The position numbers were made by a program, and so were the translations under genes. The notes beneath the pieces are model-generated. The model was not told the DNA's origin, made no database searches, and was given only the letters and a program-made list of their open reading frames with translations. This document shows positions 52,570 to 62,789 of a stretch of DNA of 64,000 nucleotides, in pieces. How positions within the stretch are numbered: position 1 is the first letter of the stretch; each line of letters starts with the position of its first letter. This stretch comes from Norana najaformis. Taxonomy: Eukaryota > Annelida > Clitellata > Crassiclitellata > Hormogastridae. Location: NCBI GenBank assembly GCA_964023275.1, contig OZ029914.1:49306530-49370529 (forward strand), given 5' to 3'.

Positions 52570-53730
52570 AGATTTCAGTCAGTAAATATTTAAGCTATCT
52601 TGATTTGTTTGCGTTACAATAGGCGTTTCGGAAGTGATGGAGGCTTGTGAGAATGAAGGAAGTGGTTTAGTCAATTTTGAAATAAACCAGTTACATTATA
52701 GCTCCGGCTGTAGGTCGGAGGGACAGAGAAGCTTGCTACAGTTAGTTACAAATAGGATCTCGAAGCTTAGTCATGCAGACATAATCCTCATACGGTGGAT
52801 CCGGTAATTAAATCACTTGTTAAACTCATTATCTTGGTCCCTTAACGAACTTACACCCGCGCCCCAGGTTAATATTTATTGACACTGCGCGCATAATAAG
52901 TGCATTAAATGAATCAAATAAAATGAAATAACGACTTGTTTTGAATTGCTCGTTACAACGAATTTCTAAATAGCAAAAATTGCTCAATTACAGTCAGGCG
53001 CCAATCATGTTTTGGATGGCATTAACATTAAGGCCCTAACCTTTAGGAAACCGTCACCTTTTGACGAGTTCCTAGGAAAAATCTGAGCATGTACAAAATA
53101 TTTTTAATCAGCAAAGTGGCATTGACTGTCCGACTGCATGTGCCATATAAGCAATTGCTTGACATGCTTAAACGTCTACCCACTTAGACCTATACCACAG
53201 GCAATACTGTTATTCTTGTGTCGGTTTTTGTGTAACACACAGCAAACATAATCAAGTTCCATTTACTTAAATAGATCTGGTCGCGTCCGGCATGATCTTT
53301 TTTGTTATTTAGGCCTAAGCCTCACGTCTAATCCCGCTGTTATCTACTCGCTTCTGTTTTCGGCGATGTTCAGTCTTATACGACTAGTAATAGACTTTTC
53401 GGAATCTCTAACACTGAATTCCTTCTCTTAAACACATAAGTCTGCAACCCCAACAATTTGAATGGCTTAAGTCTGTCCAATTGGGTGGATTGAATAATTA
53501 AATTAGAATATTTTAGTAACCCGTTTTAGTTTTAATGTTAAATATTTGCAGCTGTATATCATTGTATATAAGGTTCGAATCGCGATGCATCAAATGAAAT
53601 TTTCCAAATATAAGTTGCCAATTAAAATAGATAACATCGTCTTACATATTTTAAAACATCTTTGAACATCGATGAATAAATTATGTATTAAGGTGCGTAA
53701 CAAATGAGCATTTAGCTTTCCGATTCTTTT
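52570..53730. other. unassigned AT-rich DNA
   Basis: No motif or repeat copy recognised on either strand. Confidence 0.5.
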
Positions 53731-53732
53731 AG

Positions 53733-53989
53733 TAGCCCGGTTAGCTACATTGGTTAACGCGTACGTCAAGGCGTCTCTGTTAGTGAGAATGCCGGTTCGC
53801 AAACCGATCGTGTCTTATTTCAGAGATTTTGATCTCGGGCTGGCATGGTTCGTACACGGGGGCCTTAAATAGCGTTGCACCCATTCAAACTGGCTGCGGT
53901 GGTGAAGGATCTTACCCGAATATTTCAAAAAATGAGCAGGGTCGAGGCCACACGGTCGCTATAGAAAAACAAGTGCATTTACAGTTACA
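53733..53989 (+). mobile_element. SINE-1, full-length copy
   Basis: A tRNA-like head (CCCGGTTAGCTACATTGGTT, AACGCGTACGTCA) with a box-B-like GGTTCGCAAACC (about 53,793), a body with GCACCCATTCAAACTGGCTG and GGTGGTGAAGGATCTTACCC, and a tail AAAAATGAGCAGGGTCGAGG, GTCGCTATAGAAAAAC, ATTTACAGTTACA. About 257 bp. It defines SINE-1; partial copies are at 5.0, 25.1, 30.3, 37.9 and 38.9 kb. Confidence 0.85.
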
Positions 53990-53994
53990 TTCTT

Positions 53995-55250
53995 TATTTT
54001 AAGCCTAATAATAAGCCAATTTCAGAAGCGCTTACAGCCCAGCCTCTACGAAGAATGGCAGTTCGTAAGTATTGATCAAAATAGGATGGAGTGTCATTAG
54101 TCAGAAGACACAGCTTGCATGAAGTCCATTCAATTATAGGGTCCAACTGCATGGCCAATACACAGCGTACAATTTCGTGGACGAATTTAAACAACAGAAT
54201 CTGAAATTGGCTTCCATAAGTTTGATTTTTAGCTGTAATCCATCAGTTTCAAAGTATTAGCTGCACTATTTCAACTCCCTTAGACTTTAGAATTACTTTT
54301 TAAATCAATTTGCCCATACAATGTTCTAATACTACACAATTATTCATTTAAAATAAGTTTTGCTCGTATAGTGATCTAGTATTTCGTTTTTCTTTTAGGT
54401 TGTGTTTGCCTAATCATTAGCATCAACTCCCACTGTCTTCTGCCAGTGGTTCTTGTGACCGTCCTCGTTGTGTATACTATTTATGTGAAAACAATTATAG
54501 CAAGTAGGCCTCAGAGTTATACCGATATGCCAGCAGACCCAAGTCATTAAGTGCTGCCCTATGTTAATCAGTGTGAAATCCAGTCAGACAATTAGACGAA
54601 GCCGTGTGACAATGCGGATGTGCAAGATGTTCCTAGAGTGGTTTCTCACGCAGCTTCATTACCCGTAGCGATGTAGGCGCAATTATCTAGGAGATGGTGT
54701 TAATGATGATGACAATGATAATGATCATCTCATACAGAGGCATTCAGTTTGGGTCAAGTCGGAAGGGTTTATATCCCGCGAGGGCAAAAGATGTTTCGAA
54801 ATTTCTGCTTGCACTCCTAGGGAATTTAGTTATAAAATAAGTAAACTGTCGGTGAGAAGATCAGATGGCGAAGTAGAGGGCTGGAAGTTGAAGTCGCTAA
54901 CACTTATGTGGCGTTACAGCATCCTTTAAGTCTACTTCACCTCACCTCTTTATGATCTTACTTATTAGATGTGGCTCTCGCTAGCTTTGAATCCTTGATG
55001 ATACAAAGATGCTATATAAATAGCCACAGACACTTGAGTAGCGCCAAGCTACAACATAGATCACTTACTGATTGCATCTAACTCAGGCATTTGTTCATTC
55101 GTATGACTAATTTAATGTATAGGCTCGTTCTTAGACAATCACAGGGTTAAATTTTGATTATACGTATTATCAAGTTATGTTTGCATCAAATGTGCTTGAC
55201 AACAAATGTAATTCAACAGTGCCTATAGTCTCCTTACTTAAGGCCAGCTA
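53995..55250. other. unassigned DNA
   Basis: A tail-like word in reverse (GTAAGCGCTTCTGAAATTGG at 54,021-54,040) may be another LINE end facing the SINE-1 tail. Nothing else recognised. Confidence 0.4.
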
Positions 55251-55395
55251 ATCTCTATTCTAAATAGATAATTTTATCGACTTCCCTTCCCACTTGAAGA
55301 TTTGTTTTGGAATTCCATTCCCATTCCAGTCTTTTAGTTTGGAATCTGAAGTGATGCCGTGCAGTTTTCCTTTTGTAAATCGATTCGTTTCGAAG

Positions 55396-55527
55396 ATGGC
55401 GACGCCAGCAGAAAGCTTCGTCTCTAACACAGTACATCCAACGATCGACGATCGTACTTTCTTAATCTTTTCTAGTGATCAGTTCACTGACCCTCTCAGT
55501 TCATTCGTTGAAAGTTACACCGATTAA
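55396..55527 (+). CDS. small ORF starting in AAGATGGCGAC
   Basis: A 43-codon ORF begins MATPAESFVSN in a good initiation context (A at -3, G at +4) and a YY1-like word. There is no homologue or downstream exon that I can name. Could be a first exon or chance. Confidence 0.2.
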   Translation: MATPAESFVSNTVHPTIDDRTFLIFSSDQFTDPLSSFVESYTD

Positions 55528-55529
55528 AT

Positions 55530-56210
55530 TTCACTTTTGATAGGTTAAACGAGCACAGTTCGATAACCTTGCGTTGCAACGATATCTGGCCCCAAGAGTT
55601 TAGATAGGACCAGCTGAACACTCCGACATACATGAACACGACTATACGTGTGTCCCACCGCTGCACACTAAATTTCGAGAGACGAGCCCAGAGTAGAGAT
55701 GACTTTAAATGTGTTTTTATAATAGCAGCAATTATGAGAACGATGATGATGATGATTATCATTATTATTATTATTATTATTATAGGCCTAAATATATTTG
55801 GCCTATACATGTACAATACAGCAAATAATACTGCATGGAGGAAGGTGCAGGAAATAATCGCTTGACGTCCCATCGACACAGATGCGTTTGGCTAAAGTAA
55901 GGAAGTAAGACATTTGTTAACATGCCATGTGTCGATCGGCTGAGCGAGGAATCGTAGGCTGCGTGTAGGAGTAAGTGGGTACCTTGTTCCGATCAGAATT
56001 TTTCTCGCGTCATGCATGGGTATGCGTGGTTTAATCGTATACGACGGTGCATCCCATTTCAGGCATTTCAATCGTAGGCATCGCTGCTGGTATTCAAACT
56101 ACTTTGAAACGTATGAAATTACAGACTACCTGAAAATAAGTATATGGTAAGTTAAATGTTATCACACTCTATGACGTTCTAAAATCATTTACTGAAATCT
56201 ATAAAGCGCT
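55530..56210. other. unassigned DNA with GATGAT/ATTATT run
   Basis: A GATGATGATGATT to ATTATTATT microsatellite at 55,742-55,784. At 55,905-55,960 a 55-bp word (GACATTTGTTAACATGCCAT, GGCTGAGCGAGGAATCGTAG) matches R1 at 14,478-14,535. Confidence 0.6.
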
Positions 56211-56213
56211 TGT

Positions 56214-56400
56214 TGACGGGGTGGCTCAATCACTAGACGCTCGCCTCGTAAGTTTTTAAATTCGGCCCGGTTGCAAATTTCGAAATACCCATTTGCTCGA
56301 CCAGAATATTGGCATGTTCAACTGTGAACCCAAGTAGGAGCTAACACCCCATCTGGCTTATGTGCTGGTGCCTGATGCCCAACGTGCGTTTTTACTGTAA
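56214..56400 (+). mobile_element. SINE-5, tRNA-headed sequence
   Basis: GGGGTGGCTCAATCACTAGA, CGCTCGCCTCGTAAG and a decayed box B (CGGTTGCAAATTTCG) give a tRNA-like head. The body CAACTGTGAACCCAAGTAGG and CTGGTGCCTGATGCCC follows. There is no second copy here. Confidence 0.5.
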
Positions 56401-56504
56401 GCTGTAAGTGAATGGTGGCCATTAATAAAATGGCTAAATGGAAAGCAATACCAATGACTTCGACTTTGGTGTTATGATAATGTGACGATGATCACGTAGA
56501 GTTG

Positions 56505-56645
56505 CAGACAGACAGACAGACAGACACATATACAAGTATACATAAATAGATACATACATACATACATACGTACATACGTACATACATGCACATATACACA
56601 CATAGATACATATACACACATACATACATACACATATACGTATAA
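56505..56645 (+). repeat. CAGA and CATA microsatellite
   Basis: GACAGACAGACAGAC followed by about 110 bp of CATA, CGTA and CACA units. Confidence 0.95.
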
Positions 56646-57049
56646 TGAACGCACCTTTGCATATATACATGTATAATAGCTTTGGTTTCTGATTAACTAT
56701 TAGCCGACGTTAGCCTACTTTGACGCTGACGGCACGTCGGTGTCATCTGCGCATTAAAAATACGATATTGTGTGTCCTGGTCTATCTGTTTTATCAATTG
56801 ACATAATTGTTGGTTTATGGATCATAAAAAATACACCAGCCACACATGATTTTAACGACCTTAGCAAATATTATCACATCGAACATGTGTGAAGTTTACA
56901 AAAAACCTAAAGGATGCATTATTTGATCTTATCTGTAATTATTTATTTGGCCATTATCGTAACTGTATTGATGTTAATAATAATAATCTTTAATTATTAT
57001 TATTTTTTGATTATTATTGTTATTATTATTATTATTAGTTAAATTGTCG

Positions 57050-57165
57050 TTTTCTTGATCACCGGTGTCTATAATGCGCAAGACATCAACCGATGGCGCA
57101 CCAAACCCAAGCCGTAAAGCGGGTTAGCACTCAAGTCAGTCCAACGAGAAAGAGAGAGACAGCCG
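57050..57165 (-). mobile_element. LINE-C tail, minus strand
   Basis: In reverse: CTTTCTCGTTGGACTGACTT, CGGCTTGGGTTTGGTGCGCC, ATCGGTTGATGTCTTGCGCA, ending in a TAATAAT run on the low-coordinate side. Confidence 0.65.
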
Positions 57166-57259
57166 TTTACGGTGCATATTATTATTATCATTATTTTTTA
57201 TTGTTTTTAAAGATATTGAGAATGTTAATTAATAATAACACTAATTAGCTCTCTCCAAG

Positions 57260-57394
57260 ATGGCGGCTCTACTTTCAAGAGGCAAGGCTATATTGTTTAG
57301 TTCTCTGGTGTTTTTACACTTTAACTCGGTGTTTTACAGCCAGATATCCCCCCTGTCGCCCCTCCGTCTTTATACCTGTTGTTCGGTTACATGA
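57260..57394 (+). CDS. small ORF starting in AAGATGGCGGC
   Basis: 44 codons beginning MAALLSRGKAILFSSLVFLH, a basic start followed by a hydrophobic run, as in signal peptides or membrane anchors. A related but Met-less copy lies at 63,615-63,670. Not recognised. Confidence 0.25.
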   Translation: MAALLSRGKAILFSSLVFLHFNSVFYSQISPLSPLRLYTCCSVT

Positions 57395-58275
57395 CTTCAG
57401 AGAACTTTGATGCTTGTTTACCTCGACCAGTGTTGCTCTGTCCTTAAACAATGCCTCGTTTAGTCAACAGAAGGCAGAGGAAGTGTGTAATGTATGTCTG
57501 GCAGTAGAACCAGAAGTTTAAAGACATCGTATGACACCAATGACCGCGGACGTCTATTAAAATCTTCATGATGAAAAACAGATCCTGTTTTTAAATAGTC
57601 CAGCTTAAACAACAACAAAATATATTCATAAGCCATTTTGACGTGAGCCCACGCAGTGGCCCATGCGGTTGTGTGATGACTATGCGCGATATATCGATAT
57701 ATATACATATATATATATATTGTGTATATAGGGACGTGGTGGTGTAATGATATGTTCGATGCCTCGTAACCGGAGGGTCGCGGGTTCGAATCTACCTGAC
57801 GCCACTGCGTAGCGACCTTGGACAAGTTGCTCACCCACAATTGTCTGTGAGGAAGGCCGGGAAACCACCTCACTCATCTCATCCCCGGGTGGCATAAAGC
57901 CAATGGACCTGCATTCGGGCAGAAAACTCATCATCATCATCATCATATATACAATATCAATATTTCACAAACATGCCCCCGTCTTTACCTGTTGTTCGGT
58001 TACATGACTTCAGACCTGTTTTCTGTCACTCTGCTGCTCTGTTCTTAATCATCACCTCGTTTATTCAATATTCTTCCTCTTTCGGGGTCTTACAGAAAGC
58101 AGACGAAGGGTGCAATGTATGTCGGGCCGTGCTAGTAAAATAAAACCAGAAGTTTAAAGACATCGTGCGACAGCAAACGACCGTTCAGTCTATACAAATG
58201 TCAAAATTGATCCTGTTTTTTAAATAGTCATTAAATAGTCCGGCTTAAATCAAAATAAATATATTCATAAATAAA
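57360..58275 (+). repeat. local direct duplication of about 280 bp
   Basis: 57,360-57,635 and 57,973-58,275 share CCTGTTGTTCGGTTACATGA, CCTCGTTTAKTCAA, AACCAGAAGTTTAAAGACAT, GATCCTGTTTTTAAATAGTC and AATATATTCATAA in order. SINE-4 lies in the space between the copies. Confidence 0.85.
57731..57947 (+). mobile_element. SINE-4, full-length copy
   Basis: A clear tRNA-like head, GTGGTGTAATGATATGTTCG and intact box B GGGTTCGAATC (57,782), a body with CTTGGACAAGTTGCTCACCC and GGCCGGGAAACCACCTCAC, GGTGGCATAAAGCCAATGGA, and a CAT repeat tail. 217 bp. The minus ORFs over it are artefacts. Confidence 0.85.
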
Positions 58276-58316
58276 CAAATCGTGAAAGTTTCAACTTTAA
58301 CAGATATAAGACATTG

Positions 58317-58500
58317 TGGGTCAGGGTAGCGGAATGGATAGAGCCCCCGGCTTGTAACGCGGTAAGGGTTCGAGCCTCCCCTGAGACGGTTGCTGTATAG
58401 GGACTTTAAGCAAGACCTTCACTCAGAATTCCTCAGCGACGTCGATTGATGCTTAGTCATTACATATTTACGCGTAAATAAATGCACAAATAATATACTT
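58317..58500 (+). mobile_element. SINE-2, best-preserved head
   Basis: GGGTCAGGGTAGCGGAATGG, CCCGGCTTGTAACGC and intact box B GGGTTCGAGCC (58,368), then GAGACGGTTGCTGTATAGGG and AAGACCTTCACTCAGAATTC. It fixes the SINE-2 family seen at 7994 and 16,755. Confidence 0.8.
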
Positions 58501-58730
58501 TGTTTATCAGAAAACGTGTGGAGTCACAGAATGAAACGTTACATTACCCTTCCATTACAGATGCCAAATGACCCCATGAGTATCCTTTGATTTGAAACAG
58601 AAGTATTCAAACTTCGTTCCTTCGCTGTTATACAGGAAACGGCGGACGACATGATGAAGGCTTTCTGCCTGGGAACCTTACTGTTGCAGTCTTGAAATTT
58701 TGGCCAGAATTTAATATGTGTTATGGAGAT

Positions 58731-59384
58731 CCATGCTTTTACCACCTTCGTCAGCTTCGTACCATCCGCCGCTCCCTCTCCTTTCATGCCGTTACTACTC
58801 TAATTCATGCCCTTATCTGCACTAGGGTGGACTTTGGTAACGCTATCTTTGCTGGACTCTCACTTGCCAATATTTCCAAGCTTCAGTCTGTTCTCAATGC
58901 TTCTGCCCGTCTTATTGGAGGCGTCCCCAGGTATGGCCATATAACTTCCTTTATACGGGACACTCTACACTGGCTTCCCATTCAGCAGCGTATCCAGTTC
59001 AAGATTCTAACGCTTATGCGTAATTGTCTTGTTGGCTCTGCTCCATCATATCTTAGGGACTTCTGCATTTCGGTCTCTTTGGTTCCAGGCCGTAGCACTC
59101 TCCGGTCGGCCTCCCTTGGACTTCTGACTGTCCCTCGTATGCGCACTGCTACAGCGCAGTCTAGAAGCTTTGCCTATGTTGGACCCAATAGCTGGAATCA
59201 CCTTTCCCGAGAGCTCCGGCTAGTATTCCTCAGTTTGTCTCTTCCGCAGTTTCGCAAGCGCCTGAAGTCTGTATTATTTGCCAGTGGTCTCACTGGTTCG
59301 GGTCGGGAGCGCTTCTGATGAGTCTATTCTTGAAGTGGCGCTTTATAAATGTCAGATTACAATTACAATTACAATTACAATCCA
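58731..59384 (+). pseudogene. LINE-A copy, 5-prime truncated
   Basis: The frame reads CFYHLRQLRTIRRSLSFHAV, VDFGNAIFAGLS, ASARLIGGVPRYGH, LHWLPIQQRIQFKILTLMRN and RLKSVLFASGL to a stop at 59,318. It corresponds to the last 200 residues of LINE-A and is still open. The tail has GGGAGCGCTTCTGATGAGTC, GTGGCGCTTTATAAATG and four ATTACA units. No reverse transcriptase part, so immobile. Confidence 0.85.
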
Positions 59385-59389
59385 GTCGA

Positions 59390-59552
59390 GGATCAAGAAG
59401 GTTTATCTTCTGCCAAATATCCCTCCGAGGCTCCGATACAGGGTCACGCCTATAACAACTGTTCAAGTATTTCTCGATTATTCCTTTAGCGGCCTACTCT
59501 TTCCTTACCGTTACGCCCTTAAAACCCTGTGGCCTATGCTGGCCGGGTGCAT
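59390..59552. other. spacer between two tail-to-tail LINE-A copies
   Basis: About 165 bp of unrecognised sequence separating the ATTACA tail of one copy from the TGTAAT tail of the other. Confidence 0.6.
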
Positions 59553-59599
59553 TTTGTAATTGTAATTGTAATTGTAAACGAACATTTATAAAGCGCTAC

Positions 59600-60421
59600 T
59601 TAGGAAACAGCGGCGCTCCCGACTTGAACAAACAAAAAGGATTTCAGGCGTTTGCGAGACTGGGTAGGAGAGAGACTGAGTAACTGAAGCCGCAGTTCAA
59701 GAGGAAGGCAGTTCCAGCTGGAAGGGCCAACAAAGGCAAAGCTCCTGGACTGGGCAGTTGTAGTGCGGACGCGAGGGACTACCAAGAGACCACGGGTAGC
59801 TGAGCGAAGGGAGGCATGGGCAGGCAACGAGGAAACCGGAATACAAAAAGAAGTTAAGTAGGACGGAGCAGAGCCGAGAAGGCAGTTGCGCATAAGGATA
59901 AGAATCTTAAACTGGATCCGTTGACTGACAGGAAGCCAATGAAGTGAATCACGAATAAAAGTAGATATATGGGCAGACTTTGGAAGACCACCGATAAGGC
60001 GTGCAGCAGCATTAAGTATAGACTGAAGCTTGGAGGTGTTAATTGCAGAAAGTCCAATATAGGCAGCATTGCCAAAGTCAATCCTAGTGCAAATTAGGTC
60101 ACGAACCAAGATAGTGATCGCATGAAGAGGAAGCGAGTGACGAATAGAGCGAAGTTGTCGTAGGTGGTAAAAACAAGAGCGGGAGATATTATTTACATGG
60201 TCAGTCAGAGAAAGAGTTTGATCCAGGATGATTCCGAGGTCACGGACTGAGGAAGAGAAATGGGTATGAGGGAAATTAGAGGAAAGGGAACTAAAGTCAA
60301 TTTTGGCAAGCTGGACACGGCCACCTAGCCAGATATATTGAGTCTTATTAGGATTAAGACACAGGCGGTTAGAAGACATCCATAGATCTAGAGCGGAGGT
60401 GGCCTCAAGGATCCCGCTCAA
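59600..60421 (-). CDS. LINE-A ORF, carboxyl part after frameshift
   Basis: 273 codons opening in a shifted frame at 60,421 (a TTG, not a true start). Contains ALDLWMSSNRLCLNPNKTQY, the thumb region after the reverse transcriptase, then CFYHLRQLRSIRHSLPLHAI, AARLIGGLPKSAHISTFI, LHWLPVSQRIQFKILILMRN, RTTTAQSRSFAFVGPSSW and a basic end. It belongs to the same protein as the upstream ORF. One single-base change around 60,420 separates them. The role of the carboxyl part in CR1-like elements is presumed nucleic-acid binding. Confidence 0.85.
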   Translation of the reverse strand: MSGILEATSALDLWMSSNRLCLNPNKTQYIWLGGRVQLAKIDFSSLSSNFPHTHFSSSVRDLGIILDQTLSLTDHVNNISRSCFYHLRQLRSIRHSLPLHAITILVRDLICTRIDFGNAAYIGLSAINTSKLQSILNAAARLIGGLPKSAHISTFIRDSLHWLPVSQRIQFKILILMRNCLLGSAPSYLTSFCIPVSSLPAHASLRSATRGLLVVPRVRTTTAQSRSFAFVGPSSWNCLPLELRLQLLSLSPTQSRKRLKSFLFVQVGSAAVS

Positions 60422-62789
60422 CCATCAGAGTGGCTGAGGCAGCCGGGCCATGAGTAAAATATTGAGTGTCATCAGCATATTGGTGAGACGAAACACCCAA
60501 GGGAAGAAGTATCCTGGCCAGGTCAGCAGCATATAGGATATATAGAAGCGGTGCAAGTACCGAACCCTGTGGAAGACCATAGGGAATGTGAGTCCAGGCA
60601 GAGCGAGTGGGCCCAAAACTGACAGAAAAGGAGCGATCAGAAAGAAATGAGCGAAACCAAAGAAGAGCAGAGTCAGTAAGGCCAAAGGATTTAGACAGTC
60701 GTTCTAGGAGAATGGAATGATCGACAGTGTCGAAGGCACCACTGACGTCATAGAGAGCAAGAAGAGTGACATGGCCATGGTCAAAGGCATGAAAGATGTC
60801 AGCTAGAAGGCGGGTGATGAGTGATTCTGTCGAATGGAATTTCCTAAAACCAGATTGAAGGGGAGGCATGAGAGAATTAGATTCAAGGTATTCAACTAGT
60901 TGAAGAGAGATACGTCTTTCAAGCAGCTTCGAGAGGAAGGAAAGGTTAGAAATAGGACGATAGTTAGAAGGAGAGTTAGGGTCCAGGCCTTGGCGCTTGA
61001 GGGAGGGAAAAACAACTGCCCTTTTATGTGACGCTGGAATGGAACCCTGACTCATTGACGAATTACATAATAAATGTAGAAAAGGAAGAAAGTCATCAAC
61101 AAATTCCTTAATTATAAATGGAGGAAGTAGGTCAAGTTCGCATGACTTCGAGGGAGAGTCCAGTATAAGTCGACGAAGGACATCCGGTTGAAGGGCTTCC
61201 CAGCACGAGAGGTTGGCAGTTGTGGTAGGGAAGGACGGTGGAGGTGAATCCTCAGTAGATCGACGGATCGAGTCAATCTTGGATCGCATAAAGTCCAAGT
61301 AGTCGTCTGTAGAGAACGGATGTTGAGAGTGGGAGGAGGAAGGTGAGGAACGACCTAGGACGTCAGCAAGTGATGACCAGAGGCGACGAGGGTTTCCTTT
61401 TTCTCTGTCTATCAGCGACTCCCAATACGAAGTTTCTTTGGTTCGGAAAACGGAATACATATCTCGAAGGTGATGGGTCCAGGTAAGGCGATCAGCAGGA
61501 TCACGAATACGACGATATCGGCGCTCTAGACGTCTGGTGTTCCGACGTAAAGCGCGGCATTGGCTGTCAAGCCAAGGTCGTAGTGGTCTCGAGCGAATCC
61601 GATGTGGACGGAGAGGAAGGATGGCATCAATGAGAGGAAGAACCGATGAGTTGAATAGGGTGAAGAGATCCTCGGTTGAGCACTCACTTAAGGAGGACAG
61701 ATCAACGTAGATAGAGCTACTGAGGAGACCTGCACGGAAGGCTTCTCGATCAAGATTCCTCCAGCCACGAGATGAACGAAGAGCGAAGGAAGTTTGGGAG
61801 CAGAGGAAGGGAACATTGAAGAGGATGAGACCATGGTCGGAGAGAGTAGGGGGTTCGACGAGGAGGTCAGTGATAGGACAGTCATCACGAGAAATGACTA
61901 CATCTAGCCATCCACCAAGTGTATGGGTTGGTTCTGAAACGTGTTGAGTTAAGCCAAACTGAGCGAGTTGGTCTAAGAAGCGAGCAGAATCGGGTGAGGA
62001 GGGGTTCTCGAGATGGATGTTGAGGTCTCCTGTGATGATCAGTTGGGAGTTATATGTAGAGAAGACTTCCAGGAGAGATGAGAACTCTGAGAAGAAAGCC
62101 GGAGTAAGCGGAGATGAGCCAGGTCGGTAGAGGGCGAGAATGGTGAGAGGCCCTCTAGTAGTCGAACAGGAAAGGCATAGAAGTTCATAGGTGGAGAGCA
62201 AACAGGGAGGAGGAATCTTCTTGATACGGAGGTGATCACGGAAGAAGACGACGATGCCACCGTAATTTTGAGATAATGGGTCACGTGAAGCGTCAGCAGG
62301 GCGAGGGACGTCGAAGAAAGAGTATCCTTTAGGAGTAGAGCGGCGAACTGAGACATCAGAAGCGGAGGAGTGCCAGGACTCCGTGACGACAAGAATGTCT
62401 AGGGAGTGATGGGAGATGAGGTTTGAAATCTCCATAAACTTATTGCCCAGTGAATGAGCATTAAGCGTCCCCAGCCTCAGTCCCATGACGTTATTCTGGG
62501 TCAGCGTTGGAAGGACGGAGGGTGAAGAAGCGGAGATAGAAGACGAAAGGCCAACGTGAGAGTCCCGAGGCGTCCTATGAATGTCTGGCGAGGAGGAATT
62601 TGGAGAGGAAGGAATTGATTGACGAGTTGGAGGAGGAGATCCAGTTCTTTGTGTAGTTGGGCGCCATAGATGGAATTTGAATAGTGTTTTACGTATAAGA
62701 CGGTTGATCAGAGAAGACGGCTGATTGTATGACTGCAAAGCAGCGAAATCGTAAACAAACGTCGAAGCGTTAGAAGAGAAGGCGGCCAT
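60405..62789 (-). CDS. LINE-A ORF: endonuclease and reverse transcriptase
   Basis: 794 codons from ATG 62,789. A serine/proline-rich leader (about 50-95) is followed by an APE-type endonuclease with all expected motifs: Asn110 (LNAHSL), Glu137 (VVTESW), Tyr221 (LYRPGS), GDLN at 254-257 and SDH at 317-319. The reverse transcriptase has NYRPISNLSFLSKLLER (609-625), LQSGFRKFHSTESL, motif A with Asp681 (LYDVSGAFDTVDH), motif B GLPQGSVLAPLLY (738-750) and YADD (771-774). The frame ends prematurely at residue 794 by the frameshift. Enzyme motifs look intact, so the copy is probably young. It nicks target DNA and copies its RNA into the site. Confidence 0.9.
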   Translation of the reverse strand: MAAFSSNASTFVYDFAALQSYNQPSSLINRLIRKTLFKFHLWRPTTQRTGSPPPTRQSIPSSPNSSSPDIHRTPRDSHVGLSSSISASSPSVLPTLTQNNVMGLRLGTLNAHSLGNKFMEISNLISHHSLDILVVTESWHSSASDVSVRRSTPKGYSFFDVPRPADASRDPLSQNYGGIVVFFRDHLRIKKIPPPCLLSTYELLCLSCSTTRGPLTILALYRPGSSPLTPAFFSEFSSLLEVFSTYNSQLIITGDLNIHLENPSSPDSARFLDQLAQFGLTQHVSEPTHTLGGWLDVVISRDDCPITDLLVEPPTLSDHGLILFNVPFLCSQTSFALRSSRGWRNLDREAFRAGLLSSSIYVDLSSLSECSTEDLFTLFNSSVLPLIDAILPLRPHRIRSRPLRPWLDSQCRALRRNTRRLERRYRRIRDPADRLTWTHHLRDMYSVFRTKETSYWESLIDREKGNPRRLWSSLADVLGRSSPSSSHSQHPFSTDDYLDFMRSKIDSIRRSTEDSPPPSFPTTTANLSCWEALQPDVLRRLILDSPSKSCELDLLPPFIIKEFVDDFLPFLHLLCNSSMSQGSIPASHKRAVVFPSLKRQGLDPNSPSNYRPISNLSFLSKLLERRISLQLVEYLESNSLMPPLQSGFRKFHSTESLITRLLADIFHAFDHGHVTLLALYDVSGAFDTVDHSILLERLSKSFGLTDSALLWFRSFLSDRSFSVSFGPTRSAWTHIPYGLPQGSVLAPLLYILYAADLARILLPLGVSSHQYADDTQYFTHGPAASATLMVERDP

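Noticed and set aside
57680-57946. Possible tRNA gene at 57,731
   Set aside because: Boxes A and B are present, but no complete cloverleaf can be drawn and a SINE body with repeat tail follows.
60405-60421. Programmed frameshift in LINE-A
   Set aside because: There is no slippery sequence at the junction (GGTTGAGCGG), and CR1-like elements normally read through this region in one frame; a mutation is simpler.
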